Assembly (NCBI RefSeq): GCF_001757105.1
Contig: NZ_MDHN01000010.1
Coordinates: forward strand, 1-64,000
Direction: 5' to 3'
Length of the DNA: 64,000 nt
Origin: Alteromonas confluentis
GTDB taxonomy: Bacteria; Pseudomonadota; Gammaproteobacteria; Enterobacterales; Alteromonadaceae
Shown: positions 5,916 to 16,599 of the stretch, piece after piece
How the letters are laid out: every line of letters starts with the position of its first letter
How positions within the stretch are numbered: position 1 is the stretch's first letter
Notes under the pieces: generated by a model
What the model saw: only the letters and a program-made list of their open reading frames with translations
Databases searched by the model: none
Told to the model about the DNA's origin: nothing
Program-made: the position numbers and the translations under genes

Positions 5916-7334
5916 ATGAGTCACAATTTGTACAAACCGTCTTCCAACACACTGTTTATCAGTGAAATCGACACAACCGAGCCATTTACACAACTTTTCG
6001 AACGGGTACAGCACCTTCCCTATGCCATGCTGTTCGATACCTCGGGCGGTAATACCGCGTTTGGTCGTTACAATATTATGTTGTGGGCCCCCTCTGTGGT
6101 TGTTGAAAGTCGTCACGGTAAAACCCGGGTTACTATTAGTAACACTGGGCAATGTACTGAATCATCAGAGGCGCCATTAAAGGTACTCGATAATTTGCAG
6201 CGTGCTGCGCTTTCCGCTATTTCAATCGACACCAACGTACCCACGACAGACATACAAGCATTACCGTTTCTCATCGGAAGTGCCGGCTTAGCAGGTTATG
6301 ATTTAGGCCGGTATTACGAAGTGCTGCCTGAAAACGCTTGCGATGAATACGTTTGTCCTGATCTTGCTGTCGGTTTGTTCGAGCAATCTGTGATAGAAGA
6401 CACGGCAACCGGTAAACGCTATTTTTGTCGACTCTGTAACATAGAAGCACCTGATTTTCCTGTTGTAGATGCGCTAGATGATGAAGCCGAGTCATTTCGT
6501 CTTACCAGTAACTGGCAATCAAACCTTACTCAACAACAGTATGTCAGTGCGCTACATCAAATTCATGAGTACTTGCTCGCCGGCGATTGTTATCAAGTCA
6601 ATATGGCGCAACGTTTCAAGGCCAGTTACATTGGTAACGAATGGCAGGCGTATCAGACACTCAGTGCAGCAAACAAAGCCCCTTTTTCTGCCTTTTTCCG
6701 CTTACCAGAATCCACCGTTATCAGTATCTCACCGGAACGATTTTTATCAGTTCGCGAGGGAAAAGTGGAAACGAAACCCATTAAGGGAACACGCCCGCGC
6801 TTCACAGATGCTAAACAAGATAAAGCCAGTGCTGACGCATTGTTAGCTGCCGAGAAAGACCGCGCAGAAAACTTGATGATCGTGGACTTACTGCGAAACG
6901 ACTTATCTAAACACTGCAAACCTGGCACCGTTGAAGTGCCTGCACTCTTCGCCCTTGAAAGTTACGAAGCCGTGCACCATATGGTTAGTACCGTGACGGG
7001 TGAATTAAATGACGATGCCAGCCCACTGGATTTATTAGCTGGCGCTTTTCCAGGCGGTTCTATAACCGGCGCACCGAAAATACGTGCAATGGAAATTATC
7101 GATGAATTAGAGCCCCATCGTCGAAATGTGTATTGTGGCAGTATTTTTTATCTCGGCTTCCGGCAGGATATGGACTCCAGCATTCTTATCCGAACGTTGT
7201 TGGCCGAACAGGGAAATCTATACTGCTGGGCCGGTGGCGGCATTGTGGTCGATTCACAGCCAGACGAAGAATATCAGGAAACCCTGGACAAAGTGTCGCG
7301 CATCTTACCCACGCTCAAACAATTTATGCGCTAA
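5916..7334 (+). CDS. pabB: Aminodeoxychorismate synthase component I
   Basis: 472 residues. Converts chorismate plus PabA-derived ammonia to 4-amino-4-deoxychorismate for folate synthesis. The C-terminal chorismate-binding domain carries KPIKGTRPR (near 290), where the Lys marks PabB against the Ala of anthranilate synthase TrpE, then ENLMIVDLLRNDLSK, FPGGSITGAPK and the C-terminal YCWAGGGIVVDS. The N-terminal 180 residues are the variable aminodeoxychorismate synthase N region. Followed 18 bases later by the NUDIX gene, likely co-transcribed, an arrangement seen in other gammaproteobacteria. ATG 5916 is the first start in frame. Confidence 0.93.
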   Translation: MSHNLYKPSSNTLFISEIDTTEPFTQLFERVQHLPYAMLFDTSGGNTAFGRYNIMLWAPSVVVESRHGKTRVTISNTGQCTESSEAPLKVLDNLQRAALSAISIDTNVPTTDIQALPFLIGSAGLAGYDLGRYYEVLPENACDEYVCPDLAVGLFEQSVIEDTATGKRYFCRLCNIEAPDFPVVDALDDEAESFRLTSNWQSNLTQQQYVSALHQIHEYLLAGDCYQVNMAQRFKASYIGNEWQAYQTLSAANKAPFSAFFRLPESTVISISPERFLSVREGKVETKPIKGTRPRFTDAKQDKASADALLAAEKDRAENLMIVDLLRNDLSKHCKPGTVEVPALFALESYEAVHHMVSTVTGELNDDASPLDLLAGAFPGGSITGAPKIRAMEIIDELEPHRRNVYCGSIFYLGFRQDMDSSILIRTLLAEQGNLYCWAGGGIVVDSQPDEEYQETLDKVSRILPTLKQFMR

Positions 7335-7352
7335 ACGAACCGGAGACAGCCC

Positions 7353-7928
7353 TTGAATCGCAATGAATTTCTGCAACGTTATCACCATCTCAGACTGGTG
7401 GATTACGAAGCTGATTTTCCTCTACGCAAAGCGGGACGTGCAGCTGCCGTGCTTATCCCTTTGGTAGAGCGCGATAACGGCTTAATGGTGCTACTAACCG
7501 AAAGAGCACTACACTTGCGCCATCACCCTGGGCAAATTAGTTTCCCCGGTGGCGGTGCCGAAGCACAAGATAACTCCCTTATCGAAACGGCCTTAAGAGA
7601 AGCGCACGAAGAAGTGGGCGTGCTTCCATCTGAAGTAGAAGTGATTGGTGCGCTTCCGGAATACCGCACTATCAGCGGCTATGCCATGACCCCGGTAGTG
7701 GGGTTTGTGTCACCGCAGCATGCCATTACCATCGACCCCAATGAGGTGGCATCTACTTTTGAAGTACCGTTAGCATTTCTTATGAATCGCCAGAATCATC
7801 TGGTACACATGGCGCAGCGTTTCCCCAGGCAGTATCCGGTGTATTTTATTCCTTGGGAAAACCGCATGATTTGGGGCGCAACTGCGGCAATTCTTCGTAA
7901 TCTTTCCAGTCATCTATTAAACGACTAA
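7353..7928 (+). CDS. NUDIX hydrolase, NudL / CoA pyrophosphatase type
   Basis: 191 residues. Contains the NUDIX box with GGGAEAQDNS leading to LREAHEEVGV (residues about 66-92) preceded by LLTERALHLRHHPGQISFPGG, the UPF0035-type signature characteristic of the YeaB/NudL CoA pyrophosphatases. It probably cleaves CoA or its derivatives to 3',5'-ADP and phosphopantetheine. Start: TTG 7353 preceded by GGAG at 7-base spacing; an ATG at 7363 is out of frame. It sits just after pabB, as in many relatives, and ends before a 149-base gap to sdaA. Confidence 0.88.
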   Translation: MNRNEFLQRYHHLRLVDYEADFPLRKAGRAAAVLIPLVERDNGLMVLLTERALHLRHHPGQISFPGGGAEAQDNSLIETALREAHEEVGVLPSEVEVIGALPEYRTISGYAMTPVVGFVSPQHAITIDPNEVASTFEVPLAFLMNRQNHLVHMAQRFPRQYPVYFIPWENRMIWGATAAILRNLSSHLLND

Positions 7929-8077
7929 GCGGGTTTGTCTGGCCCGTCTGCTATCAACATTTATTTACATCCTATTAGCTTTTCTTATTCAACCATAAAA
8001 TTTTCTGTATTGTAGTTAATCGATATCCCATGCATCATCGTTAACCATAATTAAAATAATGTGAGTTACGACAGTTT

Positions 8078-9451
8078 ATGATCAGTGTATTTGATATGTT
8101 CAGCGTGGGTATTGGCCCCTCCAGTTCCCATACCGTTGGCCCAATGCGTGCCGGTGCGGAATTCGCCGCTGAGCTTAGTGCTGACCAATCGATTTCTTCA
8201 ATAACCGCGGTTACCGTAGAGTTGTATGGTTCTTTAGGTCAAACAGGTAAAGGCCACGGTACAGGCAAAGCCGTTATTCTCGGTTTACTGGGTGAAATGC
8301 CTGAATCTGTTGATGTCGATACCATCGACAGCCGCCTGGCTGACATAGAGAAAACACAATTTTTATTACTAAACGGTGAGCAGCGCGTTCGTTTTCCAAA
8401 TAAAAACGCCATTGTTTTTCATCGCCGAAAAACACTGCCCAAGCACGCCAATGCACTGACATTTTTTGCCTACGATAGCACCGATAACCTGGTTAAATCC
8501 CAAACCTATTACAGCATAGGCGGCGGATTCATTATCAAAGATGAAGATTTTGATGCTGCAAAAACGCTGGCAATGACCACGCAAGCCACAGTGCCCTACC
8601 CGTTTAAAACAGCGGCGCAACTTTGCGAGCAGTGCAACACAAATGGGTTGCGGATCAGTTCTTTGATGCTGAAAAACGAAAATGTGCTTCGCCCTGCTAA
8701 AGAAGTTAAAAGTAAACTGTTTGATATCTGGCTTACCATGAAAGCCTGTATTGAACGTGGTATCGACAACGAAGGTATCCTTCCTGGCGGTCTTAAAGTG
8801 GTGAGGCGAGCACCGGGTTTGTACCGCCGATTACAATCGGAGCGCTCTGCCGATCCCATGCAAACTATGGATTGGGTTAACCTCTTTGCCCTCGCCGTTA
8901 ACGAAGAAAATGCTGCCGGTGGTCGTGTGGTTACCGCGCCCACAAACGGTGCCGCGGGAATTATTCCTGCCGTCATGGCCTATTTCGACAAGTTTATCCG
9001 CCCCATGGATGAAGAAACGGCCGCACGTTTTCTGCTAACGGCTGGTGCCATTGGTATTCTGTATAAAGAGAACGCGTCGATTTCTGGTGCAGAGGTAGGC
9101 TGTCAGGGTGAAGTGGGCGTGGCCTGTTCTATGGCAGCGGGCGCATTGGCCGAAATTATGGGTGCCACGGTGTCTGCAGTAGAAAATGCTGCGGAAATCG
9201 GCATGGAACATAACTTAGGGCTTACCTGCGATCCGGTGGGTGGCCTGGTACAAGTGCCGTGTATTGAACGCAATGCCATGGGCGCGATCAAGGCCATCAA
9301 CGCCAGTCGCTTGGCAATGCGCGGTTCAGGCGATCATAAGGTGTCACTGGATAAAGTAATTAAAACCATGCGCGACACCGGCAATGACATGAAAACCAAA
9401 TACAAAGAAACCGCCAGAGGCGGTCTCGCAGTCAACATTATCGAATGTTGA
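8078..9451 (+). CDS. sdaA: L-serine ammonia-lyase (iron-sulfur, single chain)
   Basis: 457 residues. Deaminates L-serine to pyruvate and ammonia. N-terminal beta domain begins [23 protein letters not shown], an absolutely typical SdaA opening. The alpha domain carries [13 protein letters not shown] (near 288), [19 protein letters not shown] (near 338) and [19 protein letters not shown] (near 384), which include the cysteines that hold the [4Fe-4S] cluster. Single-chain type, not the two-subunit Bacillus form. It is transcribed alone, with cysB convergent 30 bases away. Confidence 0.96.
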   Translation: MISVFDMFSVGIGPSSSHTVGPMRAGAEFAAELSADQSISSITAVTVELYGSLGQTGKGHGTGKAVILGLLGEMPESVDVDTIDSRLADIEKTQFLLLNGEQRVRFPNKNAIVFHRRKTLPKHANALTFFAYDSTDNLVKSQTYYSIGGGFIIKDEDFDAAKTLAMTTQATVPYPFKTAAQLCEQCNTNGLRISSLMLKNENVLRPAKEVKSKLFDIWLTMKACIERGIDNEGILPGGLKVVRRAPGLYRRLQSERSADPMQTMDWVNLFALAVNEENAAGGRVVTAPTNGAAGIIPAVMAYFDKFIRPMDEETAARFLLTAGAIGILYKENASISGAEVGCQGEVGVACSMAAGALAEIMGATVSAVENAAEIGMEHNLGLTCDPVGGLVQVPCIERNAMGAIKAINASRLAMRGSGDHKVSLDKVIKTMRDTGNDMKTKYKETARGGLAVNIIEC

Positions 9452-9481
9452 TGATGTAAGGTGTGCGAATTTGCCGGTTAA

Positions 9482-10468
<987 letters not shown>

Positions 10469-10724
10469 TCACCGACTTGAACAAAATAATCTATTTTGAT
10501 CTACCGTTATAACTAAAACTGCAGACGAAAGCTATAGGCTATTCGGTTATAACGAGATTAAATGCGCCTGATTAAGATGATTTACACTACAACAAACCTT
10601 TTTAATTCAGTTCTGTAGACAGTGACCGATAACCTATTTGTAAGCTATACTCACACTCAGTTCAGACCAATACATTCAATCGATGTGGGTTTGATTAGCA
10701 AATAAATTATCAGGACATAACAGC

Positions 10725-11423
10725 ATGTCGTCATCACAGCCATCTCAAACCATTGATTTTTCCTCGGTGCTTGCTGCCGCTGTGCACGACATGAAGAACT
10801 CACTCTGCTTGCTAATACAGTCGATAGAGTCGCTGTCTGAGCTGGTTCCACCCGGTAATGGTGAAGTGGCAACACAGGTGGCCAGTGTGCACTACGAGGC
10901 AACACGGCTGAATACGAACCTGGTGCAGATCCTGTCGTTATACCGTGCAGAACTCGACAAACTGCCTGTCACGATTGATGAGTGTTTCATTAGCGATTTA
11001 TTCGATGACGTAATGTCTTCCGTGCGCATTTACATGGAACAGAAGAACCTGCTGGTGACCATTAACGTGCAAGAAGATATAAGTTGGTATCTCGACAGAG
11101 AATTGATTTTTATGTTGATTAACGATGTACTTATCAACGCAATGCGTTATGGCACCTCTCAAATACAACTCACTGCAACTATAGTGGACAACAAGCTCAT
11201 TATTACCGTTGAAGATGATGGTGAAGGCTATCCCCAGTCAATGTTAGAGAGGAGTACGCAGGATTTAGCCGGTTTCGATGTGAGTCAGGGGCGAACTGGC
11301 CTGGGGCTTTATTTCGCCAGACTCATTGCCAATGCCCATTGTAAACAAACAACCCATGGTGAGATTTCTCTCAGTAACGGTGGTAACCTTGGCGGCAGTG
11401 TCTTTGAAGTCACACTGCCGTAA
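10725..11423 (+). CDS. Soluble sensorless histidine kinase
   Basis: 232 residues, short for a kinase. The H box is near the N terminus (VHDMKNSL, His21), directly followed by a DHp-type helix pair and a HATPase_c domain: N box LINDVLINAMRYG (near 140), G1 VEDDGEGYP (near 166) and G2 GRTGLGLYFARL (near 195). There is no transmembrane segment and no PAS, GAF or other sensor domain. No response regulator is adjacent; two REC-TPR regulators elsewhere in the window (18347 and 39156) are candidate partners. Followed 76 bases later by a conserved protein gene. It probably works as a partner kinase fed by another protein. Confidence 0.88.
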   Translation: MSSSQPSQTIDFSSVLAAAVHDMKNSLCLLIQSIESLSELVPPGNGEVATQVASVHYEATRLNTNLVQILSLYRAELDKLPVTIDECFISDLFDDVMSSVRIYMEQKNLLVTINVQEDISWYLDRELIFMLINDVLINAMRYGTSQIQLTATIVDNKLIITVEDDGEGYPQSMLERSTQDLAGFDVSQGRTGLGLYFARLIANAHCKQTTHGEISLSNGGNLGGSVFEVTLP

Positions 11424-11499
11424 CGATGAATCGGACAGGTCAGTACAGAATCGGCGAAATGAATGTAATCGTCGAACCTTTAGAAATGGATAATCAATC

Positions 11500-12258
11500 A
11501 TGTTTACAATAATAATCCTCATCGTTGTGCTACTCATTGCGGCCTTTGTGATTAATGCTTTTCAACAGCATCGCGCGCGTCAAGAGCAAGAGAAACGCAA
11601 CGAATTATCGAAATACCGTAATCTCATTGATGAAACAGAGAACGTTATCTCAGCATGCGCATCCATGCCGGTTTCGCCGCGCCTTATTCAAATTTTGAAT
11701 GACCGGGTACTCACAGGCTTGAAAGGGATGGCTGAGCTGGGTGCGGCAAATTCAGATATAAAGAAAAGAATTTCAGAAGCCGAACAGCAAAAAAATGGCA
11801 CAATGTCGTTAGATAACAGCCCCACTAACGAGTTTGTTCTGCCCGATAACGATAAGTTAATCATCCAATATATTCAGGCCGTTAAGAAACTTCGCATTTT
11901 GCTTCGCTCAGAGCTGTCTAAAGGGCGTCTCAATAACAAGACCTTTGCTGAAGAAGATAAAATCCTCGAACGACTCCAGTTAAAAGTGAATGTCGAAACA
12001 TTGGTTAAACGGGGCAGAACAGCCATGCAGTCAGGCATGCTTGGTTCTGCCAGACAATATTTTGAAAAAGCCATAAAAGCATTAGAAGCACAATCGCAAC
12101 CCGACGAATACATGGCTTCACGATTAGCATCGCTCAAAGAATGGCTCAGTAGCATTCAGGACGATCTAAAAAACGCGAATGCAGAAGATCGCGCCCGTCG
12201 TAAAGAAGAAGAGCGGGATGAACTTGATGAGTTATTTGCACCGAAGAAGAAGTGGTAA
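11500..12258 (+). CDS. Conserved membrane-anchored coiled-coil protein
   Basis: 252 residues. A single N-terminal membrane helix (residues 2-20) is followed by charged helical sequence. A region near 160-210 (VKRGRTAMQSGMLGSARQYFEKAIKALEAQ is its centre, residues about 168-197) resembles one TPR-like helical pair, and the tail is strongly charged, ending DELFAPKKKW. The orientation would leave the bulk in the cytoplasm. It resembles conserved hypothetical proteins of gammaproteobacteria that some databases label DNA repair ATPase, without evidence. It follows the kinase gene and may be co-transcribed. Confidence 0.75.
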   Translation: MFTIIILIVVLLIAAFVINAFQQHRARQEQEKRNELSKYRNLIDETENVISACASMPVSPRLIQILNDRVLTGLKGMAELGAANSDIKKRISEAEQQKNGTMSLDNSPTNEFVLPDNDKLIIQYIQAVKKLRILLRSELSKGRLNNKTFAEEDKILERLQLKVNVETLVKRGRTAMQSGMLGSARQYFEKAIKALEAQSQPDEYMASRLASLKEWLSSIQDDLKNANAEDRARRKEEERDELDELFAPKKKW

Positions 12259-12410
12259 TTTAAGCTCACCCCGTAACTGAAATGAAAAAAGGATTTTTTT
12301 CATCCTTTGTGCGTTTGTCATTAACCTCTATGCATCGAACCCGAGCATATTACTCGCTTTATTCACGAGCATAAATTGAAATAAACAAGCTTAACAAGCA
12401 AGTTGACTTG

Positions 12411-13295
12411 CTATTGATATGCGCGCTCACATAATCGCCAAAATTCTTCCGCCGCCACCGACAACCCCGTTCGTTGACTTCGAACCATGCCCACAGACTT
12501 CTTCAGCGGATTGTCTTTGATGGCCCGGCACTTCAATCCACGGTTTTCCATTTGCGACTGGCAAATAGCCGGCACCACAGAAATTCCCATACCTTGCGCA
12601 ATGAACTGACCCACCGAGCCCAACTGTCCCGTTTCGGCGATAATGTTAAGCTGTCCGATATCCTGTGCAACGTGCTCTGTCCAGCGCCGTACCGCTGAGC
12701 CCCGATTCATGGCAATGAAGGGATAACGTAACAACTCATGCCACGATATCATGTATTCAGACGCCAGCGTATGGCCCGGATACATCACGGCCACAAATTC
12801 ATCGGTAAATAACGGGGTGAAAATCAAGCCATCGTGCACTTCCGGCTCGAATGTAAAACCAATTTCCGCATTTCCCTGAAGAACATTTTCAATCGTTGCC
12901 TCCATGACAACGTCCAACACCCGAAGTCGAATGTTACTAAACTGCCGATGGTAATCATTCAGTAACGCCGGCAATTTACTCTCTGCAAAGGAAGGCATGG
13001 CAGCGATGGTGAGCTTACCTTGCTGCATAGCGAACAAATTCTGCATGTCGTGGTAAGTTTCGTCCCATTCATTTACCAGTCGTCTTGCTGTGGGTAGCAA
13101 AGTATGCCCTTCTGGCGTTAGCGTGACACGACGGGTACTGCGGCTAAACAGTTTGCCTCCCAACTGTTCTTCCATTTTCTTGATAGCCGAAGACAGTGCG
13201 GGTTGTGTGAGGTGTAATTTTTCAGCGGCTTCGGCGAAGGTGGCAGATTCCGCAACCCTAATGAAGGCCAACATGTTTCGGTAAGAGATACTCAT
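12411..13295 (-). CDS. LysR-type regulator divergent from scoAB
   Basis: 294 residues with an N-terminal winged helix (MSISYRNMLAFIRVAES, then TQPALSSAIKKMEEQLGG) and a type-2 periplasmic-binding effector domain. It is divergently arranged with the two CoA-transferase genes, 104 bases apart, so the likely role is control of scoA-scoB. Effector unknown. The binding domain contains GQLGSVGQFIAQGMGISVVP, a common LysR stretch. Start 13295 gives a normal LysR N terminus. Confidence 0.9.
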   Translation of the reverse strand: MSISYRNMLAFIRVAESATFAEAAEKLHLTQPALSSAIKKMEEQLGGKLFSRSTRRVTLTPEGHTLLPTARRLVNEWDETYHDMQNLFAMQQGKLTIAAMPSFAESKLPALLNDYHRQFSNIRLRVLDVVMEATIENVLQGNAEIGFTFEPEVHDGLIFTPLFTDEFVAVMYPGHTLASEYMISWHELLRYPFIAMNRGSAVRRWTEHVAQDIGQLNIIAETGQLGSVGQFIAQGMGISVVPAICQSQMENRGLKCRAIKDNPLKKSVGMVRSQRTGLSVAAEEFWRLCERAYQ

Positions 13296-13335
13296 ATTGA
13301 TAAAATTAATTTATTAATATTGATATAAAATCAAT
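13296..13335. promoter_or_regulatory. Candidate LysR operator: repeated ATATTGAT motif
   Basis: ATATTGATAAAAT (13294-13306) and ATATTGATATAAAAT (13317-13331) recur 23 bases apart, and the second forms an inverted repeat ATTGAT-N5-ATCAAT (13319-13335). An AT-rich pair of repeats between a LysR gene and its divergent target is the expected layout; the site-to-regulator link is inference. Confidence 0.5.
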
Positions 13336-13399
13336 TTTACAAAATTTTATCCTTCGCGGATACTCTATTTGTTTATTTACTCATCAACAGGAGATTCAT

Positions 13400-14107
13400 A
13401 TGTCAGGTTTCGATAAGGTCGTAACCAGTTATGAAGCAGCACTGGAAGGTCTGTCAGACAACATGACCGTTGTAGCAGGCGGCTTTGGTTTATGTGGTAT
13501 CCCAGAAGGTTTGATCGCTCAAATTAAAAAAGTAGGCGTTACCGGGCTAACCATTGTGTCGAATAACTGTGGCGTTGACGGCTTCGGTCTTGGCATCCTG
13601 CTTGAAGACCGTCAGGTGAAAAAAATGATTTCGTCTTACGTTGGTGAGAATGCCCTGTTCGAAAAGCAATTACTGGATGGCGAGCTTGAAGTAGAACTGA
13701 CGCCTCAAGGTACATTGGCTGAAAAACTCCGTGCTGGCGGTGCCGGTATTCCTGCTTTCTACACGGCTACCGGATACGGTACACCCGTTGGTGAAGGCAA
13801 AGAAGTAAAAGAATTTAATGGCCGCCCTTATATTCTCGAAGAGTCCATCGTGGGCGACTTTGCTATTGTTAAAGCCTGGAAGGCCGACCGTTACGGCAAC
13901 TGCGTTTACCGTCATACGGCGCAGAACTTCAACCCCATGGCCGCCACGGCCGGTAAGATCACCGTGGTTGAGGTGGAGGAGATTGTTGAGCCGGGTGAAC
14001 TTGAACCTTCCCAAATTCACACGCCAGGTATTTTTGTAAACCGTGTCATTAAAGGCACGTTCGAAAAACGTATTGAACGTCGCGTCACTGCGAAGAAGGA
14101 GGCGTAA
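13400..14107 (+). CDS. scoA: 3-oxoacid CoA-transferase subunit A
   Basis: 235 residues. Subunit A of succinyl-CoA:3-ketoacid CoA transferase, moving CoA between succinyl-CoA and acetoacetate or another 3-oxoacid. Typical strings: [13 protein letters not shown] (residues 28-40), [13 protein letters not shown] and [16 protein letters not shown]. It is preceded by AGGAG at 13390 and followed two bases later by subunit B. A divergent LysR gene is upstream. The acetoacetate-type assignment is by family and could be a 3-oxoadipate or other 3-oxoacid form. Confidence 0.93.
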   Translation: MSGFDKVVTSYEAALEGLSDNMTVVAGGFGLCGIPEGLIAQIKKVGVTGLTIVSNNCGVDGFGLGILLEDRQVKKMISSYVGENALFEKQLLDGELEVELTPQGTLAEKLRAGGAGIPAFYTATGYGTPVGEGKEVKEFNGRPYILEESIVGDFAIVKAWKADRYGNCVYRHTAQNFNPMAATAGKITVVEVEEIVEPGELEPSQIHTPGIFVNRVIKGTFEKRIERRVTAKKEA

Positions 14108-14109
14108 TC

Positions 14110-14766
14110 ATGGCATTAACCAGAGATCAAATCGCAATGCGCGTAGCGCAAGAATTCCAGGACGGCAGTTACGTAAACCTGGGCATTGGTATTCCTACCC
14201 TGGCAGCCAACTATGTACCTGAAGGTATTGAAGTAATGCTGCAGTCGGAAAATGGACTTTTAGGCATGGGCCGCTATCCAGATGAAGATGAAGTGGATGC
14301 CGACATGATCAACGCAGGTAAAGAAACCGTGACGGCTATCACCGGCGCTTCCATTTTTAGTTCGGCAGACAGTTTTGCCATGATCCGGGGTGGTCATGTG
14401 GATTTCACCGTGCTGGGCGCTTTTGAAGTAGATGTGAACGGCAATATCGCCAGTTGGATGATCCCAGGCAAACTTATTAAAGGCATGGGTGGCGCCATGG
14501 ATTTAGTAGCCGGTGCCAAGAACATCATCGTTACCATGACGCACGCTGACAAACATGGCAACTCCAAACTGCTCGGAGAATGTACCTTACCCCTGACTGG
14601 GGTAAACTGTATTACCCGTATCATTACCGACTTAGCCGTACTGGAAGTGGCTGATGGCGCCTTTCATTTAACTGAAAGAGCACCGGGCGTTTCGGTTGAT
14701 GAAATTCGTGAGAAAACGGCAGGTAAACTGATTGCCGCCGATGATGTACCGGAAATGCAATTCTGA
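14110..14766 (+). CDS. scoB: 3-oxoacid CoA-transferase subunit B
   Basis: 218 residues. Subunit B with the catalytic Glu in LQSENGLLGMG (near residue 46), the covalent CoA-thioester carrier in this family. GIGIPTLAANYVP and GGHVDFTVLGAFEVD are also typical. Coupled to scoA by a 2-base gap, so the two products form the heteromeric enzyme. It ends before a clear terminator at 14796. Confidence 0.94.
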   Translation: MALTRDQIAMRVAQEFQDGSYVNLGIGIPTLAANYVPEGIEVMLQSENGLLGMGRYPDEDEVDADMINAGKETVTAITGASIFSSADSFAMIRGGHVDFTVLGAFEVDVNGNIASWMIPGKLIKGMGGAMDLVAGAKNIIVTMTHADKHGNSKLLGECTLPLTGVNCITRIITDLAVLEVADGAFHLTERAPGVSVDEIREKTAGKLIAADDVPEMQF

Positions 14767-14795
14767 TAATGGGCTCAATCGCCTGTACCCTACCC

Positions 14796-14821
14796 GAGGC
14801 GCTGCTTTAAGCGCCTCTTTC
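14796..14821 (+). terminator. Terminator of scoAB
   Basis: GAGGCGCT and AGCGCCTC pair around a 6-base loop, followed by TTTCTT, 30 bases after the scoB stop. Confidence 0.75.
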
Positions 14822-14902
14822 TTGCCGCCACTCTCTCTGATGCCTTTATCTGGTGCTGTCTTTCATGGATAATACCGCCATTGCTATTTATGAGGTATTC
14901 AC

Positions 14903-16240
14903 TTGAGCTTGTTAATTGCCGATCTCCCGGTTCATCACAAAATTGTCAAACGTCTTCAGGAAAAGGGCCTTGAAACCTTAACGGACGTACAGGAACAAAC
15001 CATCCTGCCTGCACTGCAGGGCAAAGACATCATGGCATCGTCTAAAACCGGCTCCGGCAAAACCTTCGCTTTCCTGGTACCTCTGGTTCACAGATTGATG
15101 ACCACCAAAGCGCTGAGTAAGAAAGATCCTCGTGCGCTTATTCTTGCCCCAACCCGGGAATTGGCTAAGCAGGTGTTCTCTGAGCTCCGCAGTCTGGCTA
15201 ACGGTGTAGGTATTCAAAGCGCCCTTATCGTTGGCGGCGAAAATTATAACGATCAAACCAAAGTGTTACGCCGTAATCCTCACGTCATCGTAGGCACGGC
15301 CGGTCGTATTGCCGATCATCTGGAAGACAAATCTTTCTTCATTAATGGTTTAGAACTGCTTATCTTTGATGAAGCCGATCGTATGATGGACTTAGGATTT
15401 GCCGAACAACTCAACCTGATCAACCGATTTGCCGACCACCGCAAGCGGCAAACCATGTTATTTTCAGCTACCCTGGATAACATCGCCCTCACCCACCTCA
15501 CCCGTGAGCTATTAAAAGCGCCGGTACGTGTTGCTGTGGGTGAATCAACAGCTGCGCACCAGGACATAGAGCAGAGCCTGTATTTCGCCGATGACGTTGA
15601 ACACAAAGATACCATGCTGCTTGCAGTATTAGAGGCGCAAGCATACAACCAGGCTGTTGTGTTTACGGCGACGCGAGAAGATACCGACCGAATCGCTGCA
15701 ATTTTGAACGAACAACATCTGGAAGCTATTGCCTTGCGTGGCGATTTGCCGCAAAACCAGCGCGCAGCCATCATGAGCAACTTCAGTCGTGGTCAGCACA
15801 GTGTATTGGTCACCACCGATCTGGCATCGAGAGGCTTGGATTTACGTAAAGTGGGCCTGGTCGTCAATTTTGATTTGCCCAAACAGTCCGACGAATATAT
15901 TCACCGCATAGGTCGCACCGGCCGTGCTGGCGATAAAGGTGTCGCCATTTCATTTGTAGGACCTCGCGACTGGACTAGCTACCTCAACATTCAAAGCCAT
16001 GTAAGCTACGACGTCACCTGTGCTGCTCACCCTGAATTGCCTGCAAAATTCACAGGCAAAAAAGTACGTACGCCGAAAGCTGCCAATGCCGATAGACAGC
16101 AAAACGGCAAAGCACAGCAGAGTGACGGAAATAAACCCGTTGTGAAAAGGCGGGTTAACACCATGAAAGGCGACGAAGCCGGTCATATTCCGGTGAAAAG
16201 AAAGAAGCGTACCGATGTGGTAGACGACGAAGAAGAATAA
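14903..16240 (+). CDS. DEAD-box RNA helicase
   Basis: 445 residues with motif I SKTGSGKT (near 49), PTRELA, DEADRMMDLGF (near 155), SAT (near 191), then RGLDLRKVGLVVNFDLP and HRIGRTGRAG in the second RecA domain. The C-terminal tail from about 390 is basic and low-complexity (RRVNTMKGD, VKRKKRTDVV), typical of an RNA-binding extension. The TTG start at 14903 has GAGG 8 bases upstream. It resembles RhlE/SrmB-type proteins acting in ribosome assembly or cold adaptation, but the exact orthologue cannot be fixed. Terminated at 16241. Confidence 0.92.
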   Translation: MSLLIADLPVHHKIVKRLQEKGLETLTDVQEQTILPALQGKDIMASSKTGSGKTFAFLVPLVHRLMTTKALSKKDPRALILAPTRELAKQVFSELRSLANGVGIQSALIVGGENYNDQTKVLRRNPHVIVGTAGRIADHLEDKSFFINGLELLIFDEADRMMDLGFAEQLNLINRFADHRKRQTMLFSATLDNIALTHLTRELLKAPVRVAVGESTAAHQDIEQSLYFADDVEHKDTMLLAVLEAQAYNQAVVFTATREDTDRIAAILNEQHLEAIALRGDLPQNQRAAIMSNFSRGQHSVLVTTDLASRGLDLRKVGLVVNFDLPKQSDEYIHRIGRTGRAGDKGVAISFVGPRDWTSYLNIQSHVSYDVTCAAHPELPAKFTGKKVRTPKAANADRQQNGKAQQSDGNKPVVKRRVNTMKGDEAGHIPVKRKKRTDVVDDEEE

Positions 16241-16268
16241 AAAAACGGGCTCATCAGAGCCCGTTTTT
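16241..16268. terminator. Bidirectional terminator between helicase and EF-hand gene
   Basis: AAAAACGGGCTC and GAGCCCGTTTTT pair around a 4-base loop. T-runs lie on both strands, so it can end the convergent helicase and EF-hand transcripts. Confidence 0.88.
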
Positions 16269-16297
16269 AATGGTAAGTATTTTTCGCTAAGCGGGAA

Positions 16298-16540
16298 TTA
16301 ATATTCCCACCAGCCTTCCTGCCACCAGGCAAGAAATTCTTCGAAGTCGATATAGCCGTCATCATTGTCATCAATAATTTTAAAGCCTTCTTCTACGTGG
16401 CTCATTTTCGTTTTTGGTGACAATACGGTCAGCAATTCAATAAATTCAGGCAGGTCGATTTGACCGTTACCGTCTTTATCAAAAAAGCTGAAGTCACTTT
16501 TGATTTCGGCGATTTTTTCTTCTGAAAGTTGAGTGCTCAC
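16298..16540 (-). CDS. Small EF-hand calcium-binding protein
   Basis: 80 residues with two complete EF-hand loops: DKDGNGQIDLPE (about 21-32) and DDNDDGYIDFEE (about 57-68), each with D at 1, 3 (or N), G at 6, I at 8 and E at 12. No signal peptide or membrane segment, so cytoplasmic. The C terminus is rich in aromatic residues (AWWQEGWWEY). It resembles bacterial calerythrin-like two-hand proteins, which buffer or sense calcium, but no partner is visible. It is likely its own transcript. Confidence 0.88.
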   Translation of the reverse strand: MSTQLSEEKIAEIKSDFSFFDKDGNGQIDLPEFIELLTVLSPKTKMSHVEEGFKIIDDNDDGYIDFEEFLAWWQEGWWEY

Positions 16541-16599
16541 TTAATGTCCTGATTATTTACGACTTATAAATAAAGTGTACAACCCAACTTCCCTACTGT

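Noticed and set aside
12281..12308. Hairpin after the coiled-coil protein gene
   Set aside because: AAAGGAT and ATCCTTT form only a 7-bp AT-rich stem, with no convincing T-run after it; too weak to call a terminator.
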